DNA from: Acidobacteriota bacterium
GTDB taxonomy: Bacteria > Acidobacteriota > Thermoanaerobaculia > Multivoradales > Multivoraceae
Length of the DNA stretch: 64,000 bases
Direction of reading: 5' to 3'
Assembly: GCA_028877275.1 (NCBI GenBank)
Contig: JAPPFP010000006.1
Span: forward strand, 186,001-250,000
This document shows, in pieces, positions 42,001-50,676 of the stretch (position 1 is the stretch's first letter; every line of letters starts with the position of its first letter). The notes beneath the pieces are model-generated. The model saw only the letters and a program-made list of their open reading frames with translations. It did not search any database and was not told where the DNA came from. The position numbers and the translations under genes are program-made.

Positions 42001-43791
42001 GTGAAGCTGATCGACAAGCTGCGCTCGGCGATCGCCGAGGAGCGGCCCTTCTACTCGTTCGAGTACTTCCCGCCCAAGACGGAGGCCGGGATCGAGAATC
42101 TCTATGCGCGCATCGAGCGCATGGGGCGTCTTGAGCCGGCGTTCGTCGACGTGACCTGGGGCGCCGGGGGCAGCACGGCGGAGCTGACGTTCGAGCTGGC
42201 GAACACGATCGAGAACGTGCTTGGTCTCGAGACGATGATGCACCTGACCTGCACCAACATGCCGCGGCGCCGGATCGCGGCGGTGCTGGACGACTGCCGC
42301 GCGCGCGGCATTGGCAACATCCTGGCGCTGCGTGGGGATCCGCCCCGCGGCCGGGGGGCCTGGTCGCCGATCGCCGACGGCTTCTCGCATGCCTCGGACC
42401 TGGTGCGGTTCATCCGCGAGGAGCATGGTGACCACTTCGGCGTTTGCGTCGGCGGTTACCCGGAAGGTCACCCGGAGGCTTCGAGCCGGGAGCGCGATCT
42501 GGACCATCTGGCCGAAAAGGTGGCGACCGGAGCGGACTTCGTGATCACGCAGATGTTCTACGAGCCGGAGCTGTACTTCCGCTTCCTGAAGGAGTGCCGG
42601 GAACGCGGCGTCGATTGTCCGATCGTTCCCGGACTGGCGCCGATCAACGGCTACCTGTCCTTTCAGCGCATCACTGGCTTCGGCGCCAGCGCGCCGCCCG
42701 AGATCGTCAGCGAAATCGAAGCGCGCCGGTTCCACGACGCTTCGGTTCGCGAGTACGGCCAGGATCTGTTGACCGGCATCTGCAGCCGCCTGCTCGAAGG
42801 CGGCGCCCCTGGGCTTCACTTCTACACCCTGAACCTCGAGCGTTCGGTGCAGGTCATCCTCGACCGCCTCGACATCGTGCCGGAGCGCATCGAGCGCGTC
42901 TTGCCGTGGCGAAGCGCGACGGCGGTCCAGCGGCCCAGGGAAGACGTCCGTCCGATCTTCTGGGCCAACCGTCCGAAGAGCTACCTCGCCCGTACCCAGG
43001 ACTGGGACGAGTTTCCGAACGGTCGCTGGGGCGATGCCGGCTCACCCGCGTTCGGCGACCTCGGCGATCACCATCTCGCGTTTCGACCGATCAGGGCCGA
43101 TGTGGCCCGTGAGCGGTGGGGCCGCGAACTGCACTCGATCGACCAGGTGCGCGAGGTGTTCGCGGGGTTCTGCCGCGGCGATGTCGACGGGATTCCCTGG
43201 TACGACTGGCCGCTGGACCTGGAGAGCGAACCGCTACGCAACGCGCTGGTGCGGCTGAACCTGGCGGGACTGCTCACGATCAACTCGCAGCCGCGCGTGA
43301 ACGGAGCTCCGTCCGATGATCCCGCGGTCGGCTGGGGCGGCGCCGGAGGCCGCGTGTACCAGAAGGCGTACCTCGAGTTCTTCGTGGCGCCGGAGCAGGT
43401 GCCGACGCTATTGGCGGCGTTGGACGCCGGACCGAGCCTGACATATCACGGGATCGACCGGTCCGGCACGGCCCACAGCAACTGCGACACGGTCAACGCC
43501 GTGACCTGGGGCGTGTTCCCGGGTGAGGAGATTCGCCAGCCGACGATCGTCGACCCGCGCTCGTTCGAGGTCTGGAAGGACGAAGCCTTCGACCTGTGGC
43601 TGTCCTCCTGGGCGGCGGTGTACGAAGAAGGAAGCGAGTCGCGGCGCCTGCTCCAGGACATCCACGACACCTACTTCCTGGTCAACGTCGTCGACAACGA
43701 CTACGTCGACGGTGACCTCCTCGGCTACCTGCTAGAGGCCGTTCAGGCCGACGAGCCGCCGTCCATGACGATCGTCGCTCCCGTCACGTAG
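42001..43791 (+). CDS. Methylenetetrahydrofolate reductase, eukaryote-type with C-terminal regulatory domain
   Basis: 596 residues from GTG 42001 (TAGGAT 10 nt upstream; upstream stop 13 nt before). The N-terminal TIM-barrel domain (about 1-300) has FYSFEYFPPKTEAG, DVTWGAGGS, MHLTCTNMPR, NILALRGDPPRG, GGYPEGHPE and TGADFVITQMFYE, the FAD and folate sites of MetF. From about residue 315 it continues with RPIFWANRPKSY, TQDWDEFPNGRWGDAGSPAF, LTINSQPRVNG, GGRVYQKAYLEFF, VTWGVFPGEEI and HDTYFLVNVVDNDY, closely recalling the SAM-responsive domain of human MTHFR. Bacterial MetF normally ends after the barrel (about 300 residues). It reduces 5,10-methylene-THF to 5-methyl-THF for methionine synthesis. 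Confidence 0.93.
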   Translation: MKLIDKLRSAIAEERPFYSFEYFPPKTEAGIENLYARIERMGRLEPAFVDVTWGAGGSTAELTFELANTIENVLGLETMMHLTCTNMPRRRIAAVLDDCRARGIGNILALRGDPPRGRGAWSPIADGFSHASDLVRFIREEHGDHFGVCVGGYPEGHPEASSRERDLDHLAEKVATGADFVITQMFYEPELYFRFLKECRERGVDCPIVPGLAPINGYLSFQRITGFGASAPPEIVSEIEARRFHDASVREYGQDLLTGICSRLLEGGAPGLHFYTLNLERSVQVILDRLDIVPERIERVLPWRSATAVQRPREDVRPIFWANRPKSYLARTQDWDEFPNGRWGDAGSPAFGDLGDHHLAFRPIRADVARERWGRELHSIDQVREVFAGFCRGDVDGIPWYDWPLDLESEPLRNALVRLNLAGLLTINSQPRVNGAPSDDPAVGWGGAGGRVYQKAYLEFFVAPEQVPTLLAALDAGPSLTYHGIDRSGTAHSNCDTVNAVTWGVFPGEEIRQPTIVDPRSFEVWKDEAFDLWLSSWAAVYEEGSESRRLLQDIHDTYFLVNVVDNDYVDGDLLGYLLEAVQADEPPSMTIVAPVT

Positions 43792-44507
43792 CTGCCCATC
43801 TTCGACGCCAGAAACACCGCCGCGCCCGCGATTTCGTTCGGCTGCGCGTGCCGGCCGACCGGCGTCCGGCTGGCGATCGCCTGCCGCTTCTCCTCGGAGT
43901 CGACGAGGACGCTGGCGAAGTACGTCTCGACCACGCCAGGCGCGATCGCGTTGACCCGGATGCCGTACCGGCCGAGTTCCTTGGCCCAGCCGCGGGTCAT
44001 GTTGAGCACCGCAGCCTTCGTGAGGGCGTAGGTCAGTTCGTTCGGGCCGGGCCGCAGGCCGGCGATCGAGGCGACGCTGATCACGTTGCCCGAGCCCTGC
44101 TGCTTCATCAGCCGGGCTGCCTGCTGGATGTGGACGAAGTAGCCCTTGAGGTTGACCTCCAGGGTCTTGTCGAAGGCCCACTCCGGCATGTCGATCGCGG
44201 GCCCGAAGTAGGGGTTCGTCGCCGCGTTGTTGACCAGGATGTCGAGCCGGCCGAACTCGCTTTCGATGCGTTCGAACAGGCCCACGATCTGTTCCACGTT
44301 GCCGGCGTGACAGGCGATCGGCACCGCCCTGCCGCCGTCGGCCTCGATCGACTCGGCGACCTGGTCGAGCCCCTCCTGCTTGCGTGAGGCGAGAACCACG
44401 GTCGCTCCCTGCTCGGCGAAGCCGCGGGCGATGGCCTCACCGATGCCGCGGGAGGCGCCGGTCACGAGGGCGACCTGATCGGTGAGGCTGAAGTCGAGGA
44501 TGGGCAT
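43743..44507 (-). CDS. Short-chain dehydrogenase (FabG-like)
   Basis: 254 residues. VALVTGASRGIGEAIA cofactor loop, NNAATNPYFG, catalytic Ser in ISVASIAGL, YALTKAAVL (Tyr-x3-Lys) and the C-terminal TGATIVMDGGSS typical of 3-oxoacyl reductase-like SDRs. GGAGATC precedes ATG 44507. The 3' end overlaps the convergent MTHFR gene by 49 nt. Confidence 0.9.
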   Translation of the reverse strand: MPILDFSLTDQVALVTGASRGIGEAIARGFAEQGATVVLASRKQEGLDQVAESIEADGGRAVPIACHAGNVEQIVGLFERIESEFGRLDILVNNAATNPYFGPAIDMPEWAFDKTLEVNLKGYFVHIQQAARLMKQQGSGNVISVASIAGLRPGPNELTYALTKAAVLNMTRGWAKELGRYGIRVNAIAPGVVETYFASVLVDSEEKRQAIASRTPVGRHAQPNEIAGAAVFLASKMGSYVTGATIVMDGGSSA

Positions 44508-44585
44508 GAGCGGATCTCCAGGGTCGTGTGCGGTACAGAATCGGCGCGTGAGCATACGACGGCCGCCGCCGTTTCGGACGGCTGC

Positions 44586-44591
44586 TAGCGT
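44586..44591 (+). promoter_or_regulatory. Leaderless -10 of the second double CaiB gene
   Basis: TAGCGT, 9 nt before GTG 44601. Confidence 0.35.
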
Positions 44592-44600
44592 CGCGCGGCG

Positions 44601-47099
44601 GTGGCCGATCTTCCCTGCTCCGACCTGCGCGTGATCGAAGTCGCCGGTTCGCCGGCCGGCGCGTATGCGGGACGGTTGCTGGCGGTGTGCGGCGCAGAGG
44701 TGCTGCGGCTCGAGCCGCCCGAAGGCGACCCGTGGCGGCAGGTCGGGGAGCGCTGGCGGGGCGTTGGGGCGGAGTACGCCTGCCTGAACGTCGGCAAGCG
44801 GGCTGCGCGGTTGCGGCCGAGCGAAGACGGTGGACGGGCGCAGGTCCTGGAACTGATCGAGCGCGATGGTGTTGACGTCGTGATCGAGAGTGCCGCCCCG
44901 GCGCCGCTCGAACCTCTGATCGACGAGACCGATGCGCCGCACGCCGTGCTGTTGCGAATCTCTCCGTTCGGCCTGGGGGCCGGGGCGCGCGAGGCCCGGG
45001 GCGAAGCGGGCGCGCCCCGTTCGAACGGCTTCACGGACGACGCCTGGTCCGGCCACCTCTACCTGAACGGCGCTCCCGATCGCGAACCCATCGCCCGGCC
45101 GGGACTGCACTCAGCCTGCCAGGCGGGAGCCCACGCGGTGATCGGCGCTCTGGCGGCACTGCTGGCGCGGCCCGCGATCGGTCGCGGGCAGACGGTCGAC
45201 GTCTCCCATGTCGAGGCACTGGCCGCTCTGCACCAGTACACGACGGTGATGTGGACCCAGGCCGGGTACATCCTCGGTCGGGTCGGCAACTCCCAGGGCG
45301 GGCCGTGGCATCCGGTCGGCGTTCATCGCTGCCAGGACGGCTACGTTGCCCTCTCGATACCGAGCCGGGAGATGCTCGAGCCCTTCCTCGAGGCGGCGGG
45401 CCTGGCTCATGTCCTGGAGGACGCGCGCTTCGCCGAGGATGCCGACCGCGCGGAACACCGAGAGGAGTTCGACCGGGCGATCGATCCCTGGATGATGGCC
45501 CACACCGAGGCCGAGATCATCGAGCTGGGCGAGCGGGTCCGCGTGCCGATCGGTCCGGTGATCGACGCGCTTGAGGTGCTGGACGACCCGCACTTCCGGG
45601 CCCGCGGTTTCTTCGTGCCGATCGACGGCGACGGCGGGCCGCTCGTTCCGCGTGGGCCGTTCCTTCTGAACGGCACGGTGTCGGCGTCGGCCATCGATTC
45701 CTCGGTTGCGGGAACGGCGCCGGCGATGGACGGGGTTGCCGGTTGGCAGGCGCGGAAGACCGGCATGGCTCGAAGGTCGTCGCCTTCCGCGTTGACCGAC
45801 GGGCCCCTCCATGGTCTCCGCGTGCTCGATCTCACGAGGGTCTGGGCGGGACCGTTGGCCATGCGAGTGCTGGGCGATCTCGGCGCCGATGTGATCAAGG
45901 TCGAGGCCGCCTGGGCGCGTGGGCCGGCGACCCGGTCGGCAAGGATCGCCCGTCTCACGCACCTGTTCCCGGAGAACGATGCCGGGAAACGCTCGTACAA
46001 CCGCAACGCCGCGTTCAACAAGATGAACCGGAACAAGCGGTCCGTGACCCTTGAGTTGAGCGAGCCGGAGGCCCGAGGCATCTTCGAGGCCCTGGTCGAG
46101 CGTGCGGACGTGGTCTGCGACAACTTCAGTCCCCGGGTGATGCCCAAGCTCGGCCTCGACCCGGATCGACTGCGAGAACTCAACCCGGGCGTCATCGCGG
46201 TCTCGATGCCCGGTTTTGGCAACTCGGGCCCCTACCGGGACCGGCTCGCGTTCGGTCCGCTGATCGAGTCAGCGATGGGACTCACGTCCGCGCTCGGGTA
46301 CCGGGACGGCGGTCCCCACCGGTCGGGCATTGCCTGGCCGGATCCGATGACGGCTCTTCACACCGCTGTCGGGACCCTGGCCATGTTGTATGGCCGCTCG
46401 CAGTCGCCCGAAAGCCGGGGCGGCACGGTCGAGACGCCGATGGTCGAGGCGATGGCGACGATGTTCGGTGATCACATCCTGACGGCCCAGCTTCGCGGGG
46501 CGGCCGAGCCGCGGCGCGGCAATCGCCATCCGCAGCGGGCGCCCCAGGGTTGCTATCCGTGCGTAGGCGAGGATCGGTGGATCGCGATCAGCGTCGAGAG
46601 CGACCGCGAGTGGCGGGCGCTGTGCCGCATTGCAGGCTTGGCGCCGCGCTTCGCTTCGTTCTCGCTCAGAGATCGGCAGGCAGACGAGGACCGGATCGAC
46701 GAGCTACTCGCGACTTGGACCCGCGGCAGGGAGCGGGACGACCTGGTGGCGAGGCTGCATCGCGCAGGCCTGACGGCGGCCCCGGTCGCCGACGCCCGCG
46801 ATCTGGCGGAAGACTCGTTTCTCGAAGCGCGGGGTTTCTGGGCCGAAGTCGATCATCCGGAAGTCGGCCGGCGCCGCTATCCGGGCCTGCCGATCCACCT
46901 CAGCGCCACGCCTGCGACCTACCGCCGCGGCGCCCCGTGTCTGGGTGAGCACAACCGCGAGGTGTTGATCGAAGTGCTCGGCTTCTCCGCTTCACGCGTC
47001 GCCGAACTGGAACGTGCCGGACTCCTCCGCGACACGCCTCCGGAGGGCGCTACAGGCCGCGGCATCAGGAAAGACGAAGGGGCACGCCAAAGCGACTGA
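44601..47099 (+). CDS. Tandem CaiB/BaiF CoA-transferase fusion, second copy
   Basis: 832 residues from GTG 44601 (TAGCGT 9 nt upstream). Two halves: about 7-360 and 405-800, opening DLRVIEVAGSPAGAYAGRLLAVCGAEVLRLEPP and GLRVLDLTRVWAGPLAMRVLGDLGADVIKVE. First half keeps VDVSHVE at the acyl-carrier Asp site; the second reads VETPMVE, placing Glu there, so the second half may be altered or inactive. The rest (GFGNSGPYRDRLAFGPLIE, GCYPCVGEDRWIAISV, PCLGEHNREVL) is standard. Divergent from the SDR and likely in the same catabolic unit. Confidence 0.9.
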   Translation: MADLPCSDLRVIEVAGSPAGAYAGRLLAVCGAEVLRLEPPEGDPWRQVGERWRGVGAEYACLNVGKRAARLRPSEDGGRAQVLELIERDGVDVVIESAAPAPLEPLIDETDAPHAVLLRISPFGLGAGAREARGEAGAPRSNGFTDDAWSGHLYLNGAPDREPIARPGLHSACQAGAHAVIGALAALLARPAIGRGQTVDVSHVEALAALHQYTTVMWTQAGYILGRVGNSQGGPWHPVGVHRCQDGYVALSIPSREMLEPFLEAAGLAHVLEDARFAEDADRAEHREEFDRAIDPWMMAHTEAEIIELGERVRVPIGPVIDALEVLDDPHFRARGFFVPIDGDGGPLVPRGPFLLNGTVSASAIDSSVAGTAPAMDGVAGWQARKTGMARRSSPSALTDGPLHGLRVLDLTRVWAGPLAMRVLGDLGADVIKVEAAWARGPATRSARIARLTHLFPENDAGKRSYNRNAAFNKMNRNKRSVTLELSEPEARGIFEALVERADVVCDNFSPRVMPKLGLDPDRLRELNPGVIAVSMPGFGNSGPYRDRLAFGPLIESAMGLTSALGYRDGGPHRSGIAWPDPMTALHTAVGTLAMLYGRSQSPESRGGTVETPMVEAMATMFGDHILTAQLRGAAEPRRGNRHPQRAPQGCYPCVGEDRWIAISVESDREWRALCRIAGLAPRFASFSLRDRQADEDRIDELLATWTRGRERDDLVARLHRAGLTAAPVADARDLAEDSFLEARGFWAEVDHPEVGRRRYPGLPIHLSATPATYRRGAPCLGEHNREVLIEVLGFSASRVAELERAGLLRDTPPEGATGRGIRKDEGARQSD

Positions 47100-47114
47100 A
47101 GGCTGCGCGAGCCG

Positions 47115-47129
47115 CGGCAGCCGCTGCCG
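47115..47129. terminator. GC hairpin between convergent genes
   Basis: CGGCAG-CCG-CTGCCG lies between the double CaiB gene and the convergent thioredoxin-domain gene. Small stem and no T-tract, so weak. Confidence 0.3.
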
Positions 47130-47143
47130 GACCGGGGTGCTGT

Positions 47144-48379
47144 TCAGCCCTCCGAGTCGCCACGAACCGCGTCCTTCAGCCTGGTCAGGAACTCCAGGTT
47201 CAGGAAGTTCGTCCTCGCCAGTATCTCGCCTTCTTCGTCGACCAGTATGTAGGTCGGGAAAGCGCGGACGTCGAGGGCGCTGACGATCTCGCTTTCGCTT
47301 GGGAATCCGGTGAACCAGTTGACCCAGGGCATCGGCTTGTCCTTCTGGAACTCGGTTACGGTCTCGACTTCCTTGTCGACGCTGATCGACAGGAGGACGA
47401 AACGATCGTCCGGCGATTCGTCGACCAGTTCCCGGAGCTTCGGCAGGGCGGCGACGCACGGCACGCACCAGGTGGCCCAGAAGTCGAGGAGCAGGACGCG
47501 CCCCCGGTAGTCGGCCAGGCGTTCCTCGGTGCCGTCGAGTCGCAGGCCGGTCAGTTCGGGCACGGTGGCTCCGACGGTCGCGTGGCGAATGCGGTGGAGG
47601 AGCGCCGCTTCGGCCTCCGCGAACGTCGGCGGCGTCGGTGAGCCGGGGGCCGATTCCGGGAATGACTGCTCTTCCAGGCCGGCACTCAGGCCTGTCGCGG
47701 CTTTGAGAGCGCGGTCCCGTTTCGCGCTGCGGTCGTCGGCCGACACCCGAACTCCGTTGGCGGACCGCATCATTCCGATCGCCAGGTAGTACCGGGCCGC
47801 GGCGCGGAGAGTCGGGTTCTCCGACTGGGACGCCATCTCTTCGAGCAGTTCGTCCACCCTGGGTCGGGATGACTTCCCGTTGACTGTGTACCTTCTGAAG
47901 GGATCCAGCGAGCTCAGTAGCGCCGGCCAGTCCTCGTACTCGGGAGCGTGCTCCAGAAGAGCCTTCGCTCCGATGTAGGCCTGCTCGTCGTTCTTGGGCA
48001 GCATTCCCGCCCTCGGCTCGTAGCGTCCCAGGCTCACCAGGAACTCGGCTGCGTCGATCGTCCTTTCATGGGCGCCGCCCTGCTCGACGATGGCTCTTGC
48101 CGCGGCGGCGGCCTGCTGGATGTCAGGCCCTCGAGACTGCTCGCGCCCGGCGCTTCCGCCGTCCCCTTCCGCCGCATCTCCCTTGGCCAGAGCCCGGCGG
48201 CGTTCCGACTGGGCCTCGGCCCAGGACAGGTACTCCTGCACGATCGTCCAGTCGGGGCTGACGTCGGTGGACGCCGCCTTCTTGTCTTCGTCGGCGGACG
48301 CCTCCGCACCGTGGATCCGGTCCATACCACCGATGGCGAGAAGCGCCGGGAGCGCGAGGGCCGCTGCGATGTACTTCAT
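47144..48379 (-). CDS. Exported thioredoxin/TlpA-domain protein
   Basis: 411 residues. A signal-like N-terminus (MKYIAAALALPALLAIGG) is followed by about 240 residues of helical, charged sequence that looks like a repeat or scaffold region. From about 270 a TlpA-type domain has VPELTGLRLDGTEERLADYRGRVLLLDF, the active site ATWCVPCVAALPKL and cis-Pro region VRAFPTYILVDEEG. Probable periplasmic disulfide reductase. Start ATG 48379 with TGTAGT 9 nt upstream. Confidence 0.85.
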   Translation of the reverse strand: MKYIAAALALPALLAIGGMDRIHGAEASADEDKKAASTDVSPDWTIVQEYLSWAEAQSERRRALAKGDAAEGDGGSAGREQSRGPDIQQAAAAARAIVEQGGAHERTIDAAEFLVSLGRYEPRAGMLPKNDEQAYIGAKALLEHAPEYEDWPALLSSLDPFRRYTVNGKSSRPRVDELLEEMASQSENPTLRAAARYYLAIGMMRSANGVRVSADDRSAKRDRALKAATGLSAGLEEQSFPESAPGSPTPPTFAEAEAALLHRIRHATVGATVPELTGLRLDGTEERLADYRGRVLLLDFWATWCVPCVAALPKLRELVDESPDDRFVLLSISVDKEVETVTEFQKDKPMPWVNWFTGFPSESEIVSALDVRAFPTYILVDEEGEILARTNFLNLEFLTRLKDAVRGDSEG

Positions 48380-48388
48380 GGGGCTGGG

Positions 48389-48394
48389 ACTACA
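48389..48394 (-). promoter_or_regulatory. Leaderless -10 of the thioredoxin/TlpA-domain gene
   Basis: TGTAGT on the minus strand, 9 nt before ATG 48379. Confidence 0.35.
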
Positions 48395-48443
48395 GGCACT
48401 TCCGCAGGCCCGAATCGACTGCTGGATCGGTAACCTCTACATC

Positions 48444-48875
48444 GTGGGACTCGAACTCGACTTCGTTCTGGAGGCCTGCCTCTACGTTGACGATCTGGAC
48501 GCGGCCGAGGACTTCTACACGGAGATCCTGGGACTCACCCTCCACTCGAAGCTCGAAGGGCGCCACGTGTTCTTCCTCTGCGGCAACCAGATGGTCCTGC
48601 TCTTCAACCCGGACGCGACCGCCGACCCGGCCCTGACCCCGCGTGGTCTCGGGCTCCACGGAGCCCACGGACCCGGTCATCTTGCGTTCGGGGTGTCGGA
48701 GGATGAGATCGACCTCTGGCGGGCTCGTCTCGAGAGCCACGGCGTACCGGTCGAGCAGGAGATCGACTGGGGTGGAAGCCGCGGACGATCCATCTACTTT
48801 CGCGATCCGGACGGAAACAGCCTGGAGTTCGCGACGTCCGCGTTGTGGGGGTTGAGCGAGCCGCCTGGCCGCTAG
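48444..48875 (+). CDS. Glyoxalase/VOC-family protein
   Basis: 143 residues from GTG 48444; earlier in-frame ATGs at 48369 and 48378 are possible but overlap the divergent gene start. VLEACLYVDDLDAAEDFYTEILGL, GHLAFGVSEDEIDLW, RSIYFRDPDGNSLEFA are the paired beta-alpha-beta modules of vicinal-oxygen-chelate proteins with His and Glu metal ligands. Could be a dioxygenase, isomerase or antibiotic-resistance-type member. Ends 4 nt inside the convergent TldE-like gene. Confidence 0.8.
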   Translation: MGLELDFVLEACLYVDDLDAAEDFYTEILGLTLHSKLEGRHVFFLCGNQMVLLFNPDATADPALTPRGLGLHGAHGPGHLAFGVSEDEIDLWRARLESHGVPVEQEIDWGGSRGRSIYFRDPDGNSLEFATSALWGLSEPPGR

Positions 48876-50674
48876 GGGTCGAAGGAAGGGTGGGTCGCCA
48901 CCGGCAGGTGGGGGACGTTTCCCGACGGTTTGCGCAGGCTCAGCTCCTCGAACAGCAGATCGGGGATCGAGACCGATACGACTTCACCGAGACCGAGGGC
49001 ACTGAGCGCGCCCGCCAGGAAGGACGGGATCAATCCACCGGCGGGTGTGTGGGGGAAGCTGTACACGGTCGACGTATCGGACACGGCCACGATGTCGCGA
49101 AACGCTGCTTCGGTCACGGCGACCAGTTCCGCCTTGGGAATCAGCTCCTCCCTGCCGTCCGGGAAGACCTTGTAGGCGAGGCTGGTGATGCCCGGCCCCG
49201 GACCTGCGCGGGGTCCCGCGCGAATGAGGCTCAGCGCGGACGCCGGACCATCGCCGGACGCGGGTTTGCCCATGCGGCGCACGACGATGCCGTGGTCGGC
49301 ACCCCGCTCCTCGACGAGCAGCAGGAACTCGGCGTGGAGTTCTTCGTCGCTCATGCCGCGATTCGAGGCGACGATCAGGTTGCTTGGCGCCGGACCTTCC
49401 CCGCGTCGGTTTGCGGTGCTCTTCTCGATTCCCGGGACCGGGTTGCGAGACGTGAGCAGAGACTTCAGGATGCCGTTCTCGATCAGGACCTTCGATCTGG
49501 CCTCGACACCGTCGTCGTCGACGGCGTAACCGCCGAGGAAGCCGTCGCCGTCGGCGGAGGGATCGTCGTGGATGTTGAGGAATCGCGGCAGGACCCTGGC
49601 CCCGATCCGGTCGAGGAAGGGGTTGCGGCTCTGCTGCAGCATGCGCGCGAAGTTCGGTTCGGCGTCGGGTACGCGGCTTCCCAGGAGCCTGGGCACCAGC
49701 ACCTGAGCGAACAGCTCGGCGGCGGCCTGACCCTCGAACAGCACGGGGCCGCTGTAGCGGTCGAGGCCCTCGGCGGAACGTCGGGCGGTCAGATTGGCGC
49801 CCATGGTAGTGATTCGCGACTCCAAATCGTCCTTGTCGCTGACGTCGTCCCAGGAACGACCGCGGGCCGCGACGGAGTCGTTCAGAACGGTGCCGTCCGT
49901 GGCCTGGGTGCGCGCCTCGACGATGATCGAAGCGGTGGGGTCAGACCGGATGAACGCGGATCCCTCGCTGTTCAGGTAGTAGGTTCGCCGGTTGCCTGCC
50001 GAGGCCGAGACGTTCGAACTGAAGATCTCGGGCAGGTCCCTGAACGCGGCGGAAAGGTTCCGGGCGAGTTCTTCGAGCACCGCCCGGGGCGGGAGGTCGG
50101 GGTCGGCCTGGTCGAAGTACGTGAATTGCTCTTCCGATGAGAAGTCGGCGATGTCCTCGGCCCGCGTTTCGTTCCGGAGCGCCGCGCGTTTCTCGGCCAG
50201 CGACTCCAGTGCGGCCTTGTATGCCTGGTCCGTGGCGAGCCAGATCTGACGCCTGATCTCCCGGTAGTCGTTCTCCAGCGGCAGGAATCCGCCCGACGCG
50301 AAGCTCGACGGGATGAGGGACATCGAGCCGAAGTTCGTGTTGTCGAAGGACGGATCGCCAACGCGCACTTCGACGCTCAGTCGCCTGGTCGTGTCCTCTG
50401 AACTCGACAGCAGTGCTCCGAAGCTCCCGGCGGCGGTCAACTGTTCGGTTTCCCGGACGGTGTACGCGAGGAAGTAGGGCTTCTCGAGCCCCTCCAGCTC
50501 GAGCTGCTCGGCGCTGCGCGCCATCTCGTCGCGCATCGCCTGCATGATGACGTTGAGTTCGGCTTCCTGCTGTGCGTTGGCCGCGGGGAGCGCGACGAGT
50601 GACAGGGCCACGAGCGCGGCCAGAAGAGTGGCCGTGGCTAGCGGCGACTTGCGGTTATGCAAGGACAGGCGCAT
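48872..50674 (-). CDS. Secreted TldE/PmbA-like protein lacking the metal motif
   Basis: 600 residues. Signal peptide ending NAQ (MRLSLHNRK...PAANA-Q). The TldD/PmbA fold is recognised in the C-terminal half (DGVEARSKVLIENGILKSLLTSRNPV, SNLIVASNRGMSDEELHAEF, GSGRYG-like beta region). The HExxxH metal site is replaced by FEGQAAAELFAQ, so it is probably the non-catalytic partner. Starts 2 nt after the stop of the HEILGH-bearing paralogue, as in TldD-TldE heterodimers; the export signal is unusual for this cytoplasmic family. Confidence 0.85.
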   Translation of the reverse strand: MRLSLHNRKSPLATATLLAALVALSLVALPAANAQQEAELNVIMQAMRDEMARSAEQLELEGLEKPYFLAYTVRETEQLTAAGSFGALLSSSEDTTRRLSVEVRVGDPSFDNTNFGSMSLIPSSFASGGFLPLENDYREIRRQIWLATDQAYKAALESLAEKRAALRNETRAEDIADFSSEEQFTYFDQADPDLPPRAVLEELARNLSAAFRDLPEIFSSNVSASAGNRRTYYLNSEGSAFIRSDPTASIIVEARTQATDGTVLNDSVAARGRSWDDVSDKDDLESRITTMGANLTARRSAEGLDRYSGPVLFEGQAAAELFAQVLVPRLLGSRVPDAEPNFARMLQQSRNPFLDRIGARVLPRFLNIHDDPSADGDGFLGGYAVDDDGVEARSKVLIENGILKSLLTSRNPVPGIEKSTANRRGEGPAPSNLIVASNRGMSDEELHAEFLLLVEERGADHGIVVRRMGKPASGDGPASALSLIRAGPRAGPGPGITSLAYKVFPDGREELIPKAELVAVTEAAFRDIVAVSDTSTVYSFPHTPAGGLIPSFLAGALSALGLGEVVSVSIPDLLFEELSLRKPSGNVPHLPVATHPSFDP

Positions 50675-50676
50675 GG

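Noticed and set aside
41100..43791. Fusion of the exonuclease and MTHFR into one protein
   Set aside because: A TAG at 41985-41987 ends the exonuclease and MTHFR starts in another frame at GTG 42001.
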